Shown here one piece after another: positions 25,833 to 34,028 of a stretch of DNA of 64,000 nt. The stretch covers positions 62,001 through 126,000 of the forward strand of contig JAYEGL010000017.1 of assembly GCA_034659015.1 (NCBI GenBank), read 5' to 3'. The notes beneath the pieces were generated by a model. That model had not been told where the DNA came from. It made no database searches and saw only the letters and a list, made by a program, of their open reading frames with translations. Numbering within the stretch: position 1 is the first letter of the stretch; each line of letters opens with the position of its first letter. The translations under genes and the position numbers were made by a program. This DNA comes from Maricaulis sp034659015 (GTDB lineage Bacteria; Pseudomonadota; Alphaproteobacteria; Caulobacterales; Maricaulaceae).

Positions 25833-27176
25833 TTAAAGTACTCCGCGCAGCGCTTTTTCGAAGACGGCGATATCGTCTTCGGTGTTGGTTTCCGTCGCAG
25901 CGACGATCAGCAGGTCCTCGAATTGGCCGGGATAGAGCCGGCTGGCCGGGACCCCGCCGAGAACGCCGGCCTTGGCCAGCTCGTCGACGACCTGCGCCGC
26001 CGGTTTGGGCAGGCGCAGGGTGAATTCGTTGAAGAAGGCATCGGTGACGAGCTCCACACCGTCGATCGCCGAGAGGCGGTCGGCCAGTTCGCAGGCGGTC
26101 TCGTGATTGAGGCGGGCCAGCGTGGTGATGCCGCGCTCGCCCAGCAGCGTCATGTGGATCGTCCAGGCCAGCGAGCACAGGCCGGAATTGGTGCAGATGT
26201 TCGAGGTCGCCTTGTCGCGGCGGATATGCTGTTCGCGCGTCGACAGGGTGAGGACATAGCCGCGGCGGCCGTCGGCATCGACGGTCTCGCCGGCCAGCCG
26301 GCCCGGCATCTGACGGATGAAGCGGCGGTCGTCCTTGCAGGCGAAGAGGCCCACATAGGGTCCGCCGAAATTGAGGCCGACGCCGATCGACTGCCCCTCG
26401 CCCACGGCGATGTCGGCGCCCATGGCGCCCGGGCTTTCCACCAGGCCCAGCGAGACGCATTCGGTGAAGGCGGCGATGACCAGGGCGCCCTTCGCGTGCG
26501 CGGCCTCGGAGAGGGCGCGCAAATCGTGCAGGCGGCCGAACACGTCGGGCGTCTGGACCACGACGCAGGCGGTCTCCTCGTCGATGGCGGCGATCGCCTC
26601 GGAGAGGTCGCGCGTGTCCGGGTCGGTGACGGAGATCTCGACGTCGGAATATTTCGCCAGCGTCTTCGAGGCCTCGACATAGTGCGGGTGCACGCCGCCG
26701 GCCATGACCGCCTTGTCGCGGCGCGTCACCCGGGCGGCCATCATAATCGCTTCGGCACAGGCCGTGGAGCCGTCATACATGGAGGCATTGGCCACATCCA
26801 TGCCGGTCAGGAGCGCGACCTGGGTCTGGAACTCGAACAGGGTCTGCAGCGTGCCCTGGGAAATCTCCGGCTGGTAGGGCGTGTAGGCCGTCAGGAATTC
26901 GGAGCGCTGGATCAGATGGTCCACCGTGGCGGGCACATGGTGCTTGTAGGCCCCGGCCCCCACGAAGAAGGGCGCCTGGCCGGCGGCGATGTTCTTCGAC
27001 GCCATGGCGCCGAGCGTACGTTCGACCTGAAGCTCGCCCTGCCGGGTCGGCAGATCGATCAGCCCGTCCAGCCGCGCCGCGTCGGGCACGTCCTGGAAGA
27101 GATCGTCGATGGACGCGACGCCGATCGCCTCGAGCATCGCCTTGCGGTCGGTGTCGGTATGGGGGAGGTAACGCAT
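25833..27176 (-). CDS. gcvPA: glycine decarboxylase P-protein, subunit 1
   Basis: 447 residues beginning MRYLPHTDTDRKAML, the usual start of the subunit-1 family. It supplies the structural half of the split P-protein dimer; the PLP lysine is in the other subunit. Family segments include GAGAYKHHVPATVDHL, TPYQPEISQGTLQ, FQTQVALLTGMDVANASMYDG and the SNICTNSGLCSLAW region. The ATG at 27176 comes four bases after the stop of a small membrane protein gene. A longer reading adds 23 atypical residues overlapping that gene. Confidence 0.96.
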   Translation of the reverse strand: MRYLPHTDTDRKAMLEAIGVASIDDLFQDVPDAARLDGLIDLPTRQGELQVERTLGAMASKNIAAGQAPFFVGAGAYKHHVPATVDHLIQRSEFLTAYTPYQPEISQGTLQTLFEFQTQVALLTGMDVANASMYDGSTACAEAIMMAARVTRRDKAVMAGGVHPHYVEASKTLAKYSDVEISVTDPDTRDLSEAIAAIDEETACVVVQTPDVFGRLHDLRALSEAAHAKGALVIAAFTECVSLGLVESPGAMGADIAVGEGQSIGVGLNFGGPYVGLFACKDDRRFIRQMPGRLAGETVDADGRRGYVLTLSTREQHIRRDKATSNICTNSGLCSLAWTIHMTLLGERGITTLARLNHETACELADRLSAIDGVELVTDAFFNEFTLRLPKPAAQVVDELAKAGVLGGVPASRLYPGQFEDLLIVAATETNTEDDIAVFEKALRGVL

Positions 27177-27180
27177 CAAG

Positions 27181-27393
27181 CTACTCCGGCTTGGAGGTGT
27201 TGTTGTCCGGCGTGGCTTCGGCCCGGCCGGAATTGCGGCTGACATAGATGGCGATCGCCGGCAGGGCCGCCCCGCCGCCGATCAGAAGCGCGAACCACAC
27301 CGCCGGACTGTCGCGCAGGGCGAAGATCACCATCGCGGCGAGAAAGGCCGCAGACGGGATCAGGACAGCCGGGCGGAGCAGCGTGCGCAGCAT
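27181..27393 (-). CDS. small two-helix membrane protein inside the gcv operon
   Basis: 70 residues. Two hydrophobic helices (VLIPSAAFLAAMVIFAL and VWFALLIGGGAALPAIAIYV) are followed by a polar tail. Two bases separate it from the upstream gcvH stop and four bases from the gcvPA start, so it is almost certainly translated from the gcv mRNA. I do not recognise the family. It has no charged residues inside the helices and no metal motif. A membrane tether or transport helper for glycine metabolism is conceivable but unsupported by sequence. Confidence 0.7.
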   Translation of the reverse strand: MLRTLLRPAVLIPSAAFLAAMVIFALRDSPAVWFALLIGGGAALPAIAIYVSRNSGRAEATPDNNTSKPE

Positions 27394-27395
27394 GA

Positions 27396-27761
27396 TCAGC
27401 CCGTGTGATCCTTGTAGGCCGCCTCGTCCATCAGCCCGTCGAGCTGGGAGGCGTCGGAGATCTTGAGCTTCACGAACCAGCCCTCGCCGGACGGGTCTTC
27501 ATTGACCTTGGCCGGCTCGCCCTCGAGCGCGTCATTGATGGCGACGACCTCGCCATCGACCGGCGCATAGACTTCCGAGGCCGCCTTGACGGACTCGACG
27601 ACGGCGAACTCGTCGCCCTTCTTCAGCGATTTGCCGACATCGGGAAGCTCGACAAAGACGACGTCGCCCAGCTGGCCCGCCGCATAGGCGGTGATGCCGA
27701 TCGTGGCGGTGTCGCCGTCCAGGCTGATCCATTCATGGTCTTCGGTATAGCGTGTGGTCAT
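27396..27761 (-). CDS. gcvH: glycine cleavage system H protein
   Basis: 121 residues. GcvH carries the lipoyl group that shuttles the aminomethyl moiety between P, T and L proteins. The lipoylated lysine is Lys59 in FAVVESVKAASEVY, flanked by the usual beta-sandwich sequences (YAAGQLGDVVFVELPDVG and APVDGEVVAIN). The length is within the family norm. It is second in the operon after gcvT with an 83-base spacer. Confidence 0.97.
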   Translation of the reverse strand: MTTRYTEDHEWISLDGDTATIGITAYAAGQLGDVVFVELPDVGKSLKKGDEFAVVESVKAASEVYAPVDGEVVAINDALEGEPAKVNEDPSGEGWFVKLKISDASQLDGLMDEAAYKDHTG

Positions 27762-27844
27762 GGCGTGTCTCCCTGCCCCAGATAGATAGTCCCAGATAGA
27801 TAATCACGGTGTATTCGGTTCGGGTCCGTCAGCCGGACCCCGGG

Positions 27845-28945
27845 TCAGCCCCGGTAGAAATTGGCCGGCACGAACGGCATTTTCACGATCTTCGCCGGAC
27901 GTGCCTTGCCGCGCACGAGGATGTCCACCTCGGTGCCCGGCTGCATGTATTCGCGATCGACATAGCCCATGGCGACCGGGCCGTTCACGGTCGGGCCGAA
28001 CCCGCCGGAGGTGACGATGCCGACGACGTCGCCATCCTTGCTGGCGATCTCGGCGCCTTCGCGGGCCGGCGCGCCGGAGAGCGTCAGGCCGACGCGCTTC
28101 TGGCAGGTCTTCGCCTCGATCTGCGCCGCGATCACGTCGGCGCCCGGAAAATCGCCGCGCTCGCGGCGCGTCTTGGACAGGGCCCAGATCAGCGAGGCCT
28201 CGACCGGCGTGCGGGTCTCGTCCATGTCGTGCCCGTAAAGGCAGAGCCCGGCTTCCAGGCGCAGCGAGTCGCGCGCGCCCAGTCCGATCGGCTCGACCTC
28301 CGGCTGGTCGATCAGCAGGCGCGCAATGCGTTCGGCATCGTCCTCGTGAACGGAAATCTCGAACCCGTCCTCGCCGGTATAGCCGGAGCGCGAGACCAGC
28401 ACGTCCGCACCATCGAGCTCGAAGGCGCCACACTGCATGAAGACCATCTTGCAGGCCTGCGGGCAGACGCGCTCCATCACATCCTTCGCCGCCGGACCCT
28501 GCAGGGCCATCAGGGCGCGGTCCTCGATCCGGATCAGCTCGCCCTTGCCGGCCGTGGCGTTCTCGATCAGCGCGAAATCGTGATCCTTGGTCGCCGCATT
28601 GACGACGAGGAAAATCCCCTCCCCGTCCGGGCGCGACACCATGAGATCGTCGCGAATGCCGCCGGTCTCGCTGAGCAGCAGCGTGTATTTCTGTTCCCCG
28701 GCGCTGATCGCCGTAAGGTCGGCCGTAATCAGGGCCTCCAGAGCGGCCTCGTCGCCTCTGTAGCGCGCCTGGCCCATGTGGGAGACGTCGAACAGCCCCG
28801 CCTTTTCGCGCGTATGCTTGTGCTCGCCCATGATGCCCAGCGGGTACTGGACGGGCATGTCATAGCCGGCGAACGGCACCATCTTGCCGCCCAGCTCGAC
28901 ATGGAGCGCGTGAAGGGGAGTCTTGAAAAGCGTGCCGGTCATCAT
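27845..28945 (-). CDS. gcvT: glycine cleavage system aminomethyltransferase (T protein)
   Basis: 366 residues. GcvT transfers the one-carbon unit from the lipoyl arm of GcvH to tetrahydrofolate and releases ammonia. Recognisable parts are KTPLHALHVELGGKMVPFAGYDMPVQY, the FDVSHMGQ segment, MALQGP, SRSGYTGEDGFEI and the catalytic-Asp region RLEAGLCLYGHDMDE. The ATG at 28945 (immediately followed by a second ATG) has AAGGACC upstream. It is the first gene of the operon and is preceded by a tandem glycine riboswitch, so glycine excess should switch the whole operon on. Confidence 0.97.
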   Translation of the reverse strand: MMTGTLFKTPLHALHVELGGKMVPFAGYDMPVQYPLGIMGEHKHTREKAGLFDVSHMGQARYRGDEAALEALITADLTAISAGEQKYTLLLSETGGIRDDLMVSRPDGEGIFLVVNAATKDHDFALIENATAGKGELIRIEDRALMALQGPAAKDVMERVCPQACKMVFMQCGAFELDGADVLVSRSGYTGEDGFEISVHEDDAERIARLLIDQPEVEPIGLGARDSLRLEAGLCLYGHDMDETRTPVEASLIWALSKTRRERGDFPGADVIAAQIEAKTCQKRVGLTLSGAPAREGAEIASKDGDVVGIVTSGGFGPTVNGPVAMGYVDREYMQPGTEVDILVRGKARPAKIVKMPFVPANFYRG

Positions 28946-28997
28946 CGGGTCCTTGCATCCGGGCGATCCCGCAGGCCCAGATGCCTGCAAGCCATCG

Positions 28998-29199
28998 CCC
29001 CCGCTGTCCCGATAACCTGAGAGATTCCGCGCACCCCTTTATACCATCCGATCATGGCGGGGCGGGCTTGCTCCGTCGGTGGGACGGGTCACCCCGTCCA
29101 CTTTCCAGCGTTTGTCTCTCCCGCGGTCCTTCGGCCTGAGCGTTTCCGGGGCGGTTGCGCCTTCGGCGCCGGCTTTTGTTCGCCGGTCTCTCCCGCGGG
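28998..29199 (-). ncRNA. tandem glycine riboswitch
   Basis: On the minus strand two consecutive aptamers can be read. Aptamer 1 (about 29199-29121) has GGGAGAGACC, then GCCGAAGGCGCAACC, GGAAACGCTCAGG and AGGACCGCGG. Aptamer 2 (about 29126-28998) has GGGAGAGAC, ACCGACGGAGCAAGC, AATCTCTCAGG and GGGACAGCGGGG. These are the core motifs of the two-aptamer glycine switch, and the element ends about 55 bases before gcvT. In this arrangement glycine normally turns gcv expression on. Boundaries are approximate. Confidence 0.9.
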
Positions 29200-29249
29200 G
29201 AGTTTGGTCTCGCGCAGCGCGCTATGCGCCCGCTTCGCGATTGCAGCGG

Positions 29250-29277
29250 ACTCTATGATTCCGCGGCCGAGAGTCAA
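29250..29277 (-). promoter_or_regulatory. gcv operon promoter containing three GANTC methylation sites
   Basis: On the minus strand: TTGACT (29277-29272), 16-base spacer, TAGAGT (29255-29250), about 50 bases ahead of the riboswitch. Three GANTC sites (29271-29275, 29257-29261, 29249-29253) overlap the -35, the spacer and the -10. In Caulobacter relatives, GcrA with sigma-70 acts at promoters carrying CcrM-methylated GANTC near these positions. The remaining bases to 29403 hold nothing else that I can identify. Confidence 0.55.
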
Positions 29278-29403
29278 TGATGCAAGGCGGCTACATCCGC
29301 GCCGGCTGTGGCCACCCGGCCCCGATCCGGAGCCGATGGCGATAAAGCTTGTTTGCCCGCTCAAGCCTCAGCGCAGCTGGGATCGCAATGACCAGAGGTA
29401 CGC

Positions 29404-30561
29404 TTACGGCCCCACCCCCGCAACGTCCTCGGGCGCCGCGTCGCCGGCGGCCTCGGCAATAGGGCGAACTTCCTGGACCAGGCTCACAACGAAACGCCCG
29501 GGCTGCTCGAACTGCATCATATGTGCAGAATGCTCGAACCAGACAGCCCGCTTGTAGGGGGCTTCGAGATCGCTGAACCAGTCGAATGCGATCTCAGAGG
29601 ACACCGCATGGTCGTAGCGCCCAAGGAATAGGAACAGGGGCGTTTCGAGTTCCGTCACGTCCCGGTAGTCAACGCCTCCCAATTGAGGAAGCAGCTGCAT
29701 GACCACAGCGCCACTCTGCGCGTCGGCGAGGAGATCGGAGTCGGAATACTCCGGCGAAAGCGACCGCAGATTATTCTCGTAGTTCAGGCTTGAACGTCCC
29801 CAGGTCATCCCGCCGAAGACGGTCAGCCACCGTCTCTGGGTTATGACGTCGCCGACGGAGACTTCCCCTTCCGGCTTCGGATAGGGCGCGATGGCCTCCA
29901 GCTCCTGGATCGCGGTCTGGTGATCGTGTGCGCGGGCCTGTTCGAGCGCGAACCGGTATCCGGCCTCCTCGTTTCCCCGCGCATATATGAGTTGTCCCAT
30001 GCCGATATAGGCGTGCAACCAATCGGGGTGCCGTTGGGCGATCTCGAGCCCGATCAGGCTCCCCCAAGAATGGCCGAGCACGAAAACCCTGTCCTTGTCG
30101 AACTGCTCGCGAAGGTAGGCGACCACTTCCACTCCGTCCTCCACCATTCGTTCGACCGTTACGGTGGGGATGATGTCGGCCTGGTCGCTGGACGCCGCCG
30201 TCATTCCGCTGCCGCGCTGATCCCACTGCACGACCGTGAAATAGTCTTCCAGCGGCCCTTGGTAGAACCAGCTGACCGGCATTTCCGTCACGCCCGGCCC
30301 ACCGTGAATGAAGAGAAGAATGGGGTTGCGGCGGTCTCGCCCGCGGATGGACAGCCACTGCGGGATGCCACCGATATTCACCTCCACGAGCTGCTCGATG
30401 CCTCGCGGTGTCTGGATGGCCCTCGCATCGCCAAGGATGTCTTGCACATCCTGTCTTGCAAGCGTGGAAGATGTCTCCGGTTCTTGCGCCGCCGCGCCCA
30501 CCGAACCCATCCACACCGATGCAACAAGCAGGACACTCAGCAGTCTGGAACACGTCGTCAT
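29404..30561 (-). CDS. secreted alpha/beta-hydrolase, proline iminopeptidase-like
   Basis: 385 residues with a signal peptide (cleavage near VGAAAQ, residue 25). The fold is an alpha/beta hydrolase of the proline iminopeptidase group. HGGPG (86-90) forms the oxyanion region, DQRGSG (114-119) is the family signature, GHSWGS carries nucleophile Ser165, and the triad is completed by Asp317 (GRYDHAV) and His347 (EHSAHMMQ). Members release N-terminal proline or hydrolyse amides and esters. It would act in the periplasm or outside. It is last in a same-strand block with a TonB receptor, a regulator and an amino-acid dehydrogenase, suggesting peptide use. Confidence 0.88.
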   Translation of the reverse strand: MTTCSRLLSVLLVASVWMGSVGAAAQEPETSSTLARQDVQDILGDARAIQTPRGIEQLVEVNIGGIPQWLSIRGRDRRNPILLFIHGGPGVTEMPVSWFYQGPLEDYFTVVQWDQRGSGMTAASSDQADIIPTVTVERMVEDGVEVVAYLREQFDKDRVFVLGHSWGSLIGLEIAQRHPDWLHAYIGMGQLIYARGNEEAGYRFALEQARAHDHQTAIQELEAIAPYPKPEGEVSVGDVITQRRWLTVFGGMTWGRSSLNYENNLRSLSPEYSDSDLLADAQSGAVVMQLLPQLGGVDYRDVTELETPLFLFLGRYDHAVSSEIAFDWFSDLEAPYKRAVWFEHSAHMMQFEQPGRFVVSLVQEVRPIAEAAGDAAPEDVAGVGP

Positions 30562-30669
30562 TGGATACCTCGATATTCGCTTCCCGGGGCCGGCAATAAC
30601 CCCGTCTTCCAGCGATCGGACCGACGCCGCTCGACGAGAACGGTCTCGGTCAGCACTGATTGCCTGCTT

Positions 30670-32910
30670 CTAGAATTCCCGGCTGACCGAGACCCCGATC
30701 GTCCGGGGCCGGTTGATGGTCACCCGGTCCAGTGCGAGAGGTTGCCCCAACCGCACACCGGCGATCGACGTACGCGACAACTCGGCTCTCTCATCGGTCA
30801 CGTTTTGAGCGAATACCGAGAACCGGTACGGCCCGGCATCCAACCCCGCCCTCAGATTGAGCAGAGTGTAGGCAGACAGCTCGGTCGATGCGGGACCGAG
30901 GGCGCTCTGTCTGTCCCCGACAAACTGAAGATCCCCGCGAACATAGCCGTACCGTCCTCCCAGGACGGTGCCGCCCACCTCGACATTCAGCGCCGAGCTC
31001 CACTCCGGTACGTCCGGCAACCTCTGCCCCGGCGTGGCGACGCCGGCCAGGCCGGCCGAAATATCGTCCAGTTCGGCCTTGGTATAAGTGATCTGCCCGC
31101 CCACTCTGACGAACTCGTTGAGCCGTGCGGTCGTCTCGATCTCGAAACCCTGGCTGGTCGCATTGCCCGAATTGAGGAAGCCGTCGAAGCCGTCGCCCCG
31201 GCTCACGCTGAGCTGGATATCGGTCCAGTCGATGTGGAAGACCGAAGCGGCGATCGTCCAGGAATCGTCCAGAAGCTGCAGTTTCGCGCCCGCCTCGTAA
31301 CTCCACAGGCTGTCGGAGTCGTAGGTATCCGCGACGTCCACGACACAGCCGGCCGCCGGATCGCAGGGGGGCAGGCCGGGATTCACGCCGCCGATGCGGA
31401 ACCCCTGAGCCGCCTGGAAGTAGAACAGGATATTGTCCCGGGCCTGGTAGGAGAGATTGAATTTCGGCGTTGTGGACTGCTCGTCAAAGTCGCCCGACAA
31501 ATCCGTCCGCACGCCGAAAAAGAGACCGTCCTGGACCGCACGGTTGCTCCGCTCGACATTCGTGACCCGAACGCCGACGGTTGCAGTGAGCCGATCGGTC
31601 AGATCCAGGTCGGCTTCCGCGAAGCCGGCAAGCTGCGTCACATCGGAGAAGCGATCCAGATAGAACAGGTTGGCTGCCGGGTCGTCGGGTACCGGCACAC
31701 CGCTGACATTGATCGTCTGACTGAAGTCTTCTGACCGGTCGAGATAGAAGGCGCCCACGATCCAGCTCAAGGGACCGCTACCGGAGGACGCAAGCCGGAT
31801 TTCCTGCGCAAACGTATTGGCCTCGTACAGCAGGGGCGAATACCCGCGGGGGATGCCCGCAACCGCTTCGAGGAAGTAGTCGATATCGTTTTCCAGATAG
31901 CGGCGTCGGTCGAAGAAAGAGGTCGAGGAGGTCAGGCTGGCAAAGTCGAATTCGTAGGTGACGTCCAGATTCGCGATCTTGTACTCGTCCTCGAACGGCT
32001 GGTCGGCACTCTGATGGATAACGAGATCGTCGAACGCGTCCGTGACCTGTTCGAAAGCGCCGAACTCGCCGTTCTGGTAGATGCCGGTGAGCAGGATGTC
32101 GAGCCGGTCCGTCGGCTGTACCCGCAGACTCAGGCGTCCGCCATACGTATCCTCGTCGTTGATGTCCTCGCCGGAGCTGGACCCGGCGCCGGCATAGTCG
32201 TCGTCCAGAAACCCGTCATTGTGAATGGTATAGCCGACCACTCGCAAAGCGACATTCTCGGCGATCGGCACGTTCACCCAGCCATTCAGTGCACCGTTGA
32301 GCCCGCCCTCGTTGGTTGAAGACCCGGTGGCCTGGATCCGGCCGGACATTTCGTCGAAGTCGGGCGCACTGGGAATCACGCGAAGTGTGCCGCCCATCGA
32401 ACCGCTTCCATAGAGCGTTCCCTGCGGCCCGCGAAGCACCTCGACGCGCTCGATGTCGAACAGCTTGATATCCGGTTGCGACGAGGATTCCGAGATCGGG
32501 GTTTCCCCCAGATAGACGCCGACGGTGGCCTCCTTGCCCTGACCGATATCGCCGCCCGTGGAGACCCCGCGGATGAATATCTGCGACCGCCCGGCGCCCG
32601 CGTCGATAAACGAAACGCCCGCCAGGGTGCGTGCATAGTCGGAAAAATCGACGGCCCCGAGCAATTCCAGCTCCTCGCGATCGACCGCCTGGATGCTTGC
32701 GGGAACGTCGATCAGTCGTTCCGCGCGCCGTGTTGCCGTGACAACGATGGTTTCAGTGACCGAGTTCTGCAGCGAACCGGATTCCTCGCCTTGCCGGGCC
32801 GGTTGGGCTTCCTGCGCCCAGGCTGGTGCGCCCAGGGACAGTGCTGCGGCCGTGGCCAACAGCGCTCTCCGGGTCCGGCCTGGCGAATGTCTCTCCCCGA
32901 ATATCATCAT
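30670..32910 (-). CDS. TonB-dependent outer-membrane receptor
   Basis: 746 residues. The signal peptide ends near AWAQE, a likely TonB box follows (TETIVVTATRR), then the plug domain (IFIRGVSTGG, RVEVLRGPQGTLYGSGSMGGTLRVI) and a 22-strand-type barrel ending in Phe. This ferric-siderophore/cobalamin-type fold also imports sugars, peptides and other large molecules in marine bacteria. The ATG at 32910 follows a strong AGGAGGGAG site. A larger upstream reading is rejected because it lacks a signal peptide at its start. Neighbouring hydrolase and dehydrogenase genes favour a peptide or amino-acid derivative as substrate (inference). Confidence 0.95.
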   Translation of the reverse strand: MMIFGERHSPGRTRRALLATAAALSLGAPAWAQEAQPARQGEESGSLQNSVTETIVVTATRRAERLIDVPASIQAVDREELELLGAVDFSDYARTLAGVSFIDAGAGRSQIFIRGVSTGGDIGQGKEATVGVYLGETPISESSSQPDIKLFDIERVEVLRGPQGTLYGSGSMGGTLRVIPSAPDFDEMSGRIQATGSSTNEGGLNGALNGWVNVPIAENVALRVVGYTIHNDGFLDDDYAGAGSSSGEDINDEDTYGGRLSLRVQPTDRLDILLTGIYQNGEFGAFEQVTDAFDDLVIHQSADQPFEDEYKIANLDVTYEFDFASLTSSTSFFDRRRYLENDIDYFLEAVAGIPRGYSPLLYEANTFAQEIRLASSGSGPLSWIVGAFYLDRSEDFSQTINVSGVPVPDDPAANLFYLDRFSDVTQLAGFAEADLDLTDRLTATVGVRVTNVERSNRAVQDGLFFGVRTDLSGDFDEQSTTPKFNLSYQARDNILFYFQAAQGFRIGGVNPGLPPCDPAAGCVVDVADTYDSDSLWSYEAGAKLQLLDDSWTIAASVFHIDWTDIQLSVSRGDGFDGFLNSGNATSQGFEIETTARLNEFVRVGGQITYTKAELDDISAGLAGVATPGQRLPDVPEWSSALNVEVGGTVLGGRYGYVRGDLQFVGDRQSALGPASTELSAYTLLNLRAGLDAGPYRFSVFAQNVTDERAELSRTSIAGVRLGQPLALDRVTINRPRTIGVSVSREF

Positions 32911-33254
32911 GCTCTCCCTCCTGGCATCTGGCTCAGTCAGGCAAGTCTCCGTTGTCTCACCTACACCGACCGATCTCATATTGCGATAATGCCAATTATT
33001 TCCAATTATGCAAATTCCAATTGGCAAAACACGAAATTGCTTGCCGGCCCATGCGCTCACCCGCCGCCGCGAGCGATGGCGCATCTCCGGAGCCTTTCAC
33101 CTCTTCCATTTGTCTTGATTGCTTTTTGCCGGGCGTGCCCGTCCGCCACGACGCGAACCGATGCCGTCGTCAGAAAAGGCTTCAAAGGGAAAAATTCGAC
33201 GGAGGCATGTCCGAGAACCTGGGCACTCGCTTTGGATGCCTCAGGATTGCGACG
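32911..33254. other. 344-base AT-richer spacer upstream of the TonB receptor
   Basis: No gene is supported here. The segment 32978-33045 is markedly AT-rich compared with the rest of the window and contains the inverted repeat described separately at 32990-33026. The remainder (33050-33254) reads as ordinary sequence without a start codon, ribosome site or hairpin I would defend. The promoter of the receptor gene should lie in this interval. Confidence 0.5.
32990..33026 (-). promoter_or_regulatory. candidate operator upstream of the TonB receptor
   Basis: Perfect 8-base arms TGCCAATT (32990-32997) and AATTGGCA (33019-33026), with two more AATT-containing half-sites between them, 80-116 bases before the receptor ATG. 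The AATTGGCAAA core recurs upstream of the amino-acid dehydrogenase at 35178-35194. A likely binder is the XRE-cupin protein encoded next door (inference). Confidence 0.5.
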
Positions 33255-33959
33255 TCAGTTTGGGGAAGGGAGCGCGCCTTCGACCAAGCCCAGCGATGCA
33301 TCGTCTGGAGTGGAAAACACTATGAGTATCTTGCAAGCCGCTTCACCCACAGCAACATAGGCATGCCCCATGCCGCTGTCGAAATACACGGTGTCACCCT
33401 GGTTCAGATGGGTCGGGGTATATGTGTCGGTGTAAAGGGCGAGTTCGCCTTCCATGACATAGATAAATTCCTCCCCGTCATGGCGATGTAGCGGCCCGAA
33501 CTCCTTGAGCGAACGCGCCGTTATTTCAGCGATGATCGGCGTGATGTTCTTTTTCAGGAGGTCATAAGCCTGATACACATAACTGCCCCCGGGCGACGAT
33601 ACGCTCTTGCCTTCGCCCGCCCGCGTTATGCAACGGATCGAACTGTTGGGGGAGGACAATTGCGGGCTGCGGGGCGTGGCAAAAACATCGGCGATATTGA
33701 TGTCGAGCGCGAGCGAGATCCTTAGCAGCTTGTCGATCGTCAACTCTGCCTTGCCGTTTTCGATTTTTGACAATGTCGACGTTTGAAGGCCGGTCTTCGC
33801 ACTGAGTTCTGCGAGAGTAAGGCCTCGCTCAGTGCGAAAGGCCTTTAGTGTCGGCCCGGGCCTGATCAACTCTTGAGGCTCGATATCTGCTAGAGATTTT
33901 GTCTTCTTGGCCATTGGTCGTTCGATAGCGAGTGTGCTGGCGCTTGGCAAGCTGGACAT
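33255..33959 (-). CDS. XRE-family regulator with C-terminal cupin sensor
   Basis: 234 residues from ATG 33959; an alternative ATG at 33914 would trim 15 residues. Residues about 37-92 form an XRE helix-turn-helix (LAELSAKTGLQTSTLSKIENGK is the recognition unit). Residues about 155-225 form a cupin with GPLHRHDGEEFIYVMEGELAL, whose His and Glu residues may bind metal. XRE-cupin proteins usually control transport or catabolism of amines, amino acids or similar small molecules whose ligand fits the cupin. It sits between the TonB receptor and the dehydrogenase genes, and both of those have related palindromes upstream, so it is the obvious local regulator. Confidence 0.9.
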   Translation of the reverse strand: MSSLPSASTLAIERPMAKKTKSLADIEPQELIRPGPTLKAFRTERGLTLAELSAKTGLQTSTLSKIENGKAELTIDKLLRISLALDINIADVFATPRSPQLSSPNSSIRCITRAGEGKSVSSPGGSYVYQAYDLLKKNITPIIAEITARSLKEFGPLHRHDGEEFIYVMEGELALYTDTYTPTHLNQGDTVYFDSGMGHAYVAVGEAACKILIVFSTPDDASLGLVEGALPSPN

Positions 33960-34028
33960 TTTCCGGTCTGCCGGATCGAGGCAGAGCGCTGCTGTGGCGC
34001 CCGGCTCGGGGGTTATCGTCTGACGACA

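Noticed and set aside
29054..29557. Plus-strand open frame over the gcv leader
   Set aside because: It covers the glycine riboswitch and the gcv promoter on the other strand and runs into the hydrolase gene; the translated sequence is unlike any protein family.
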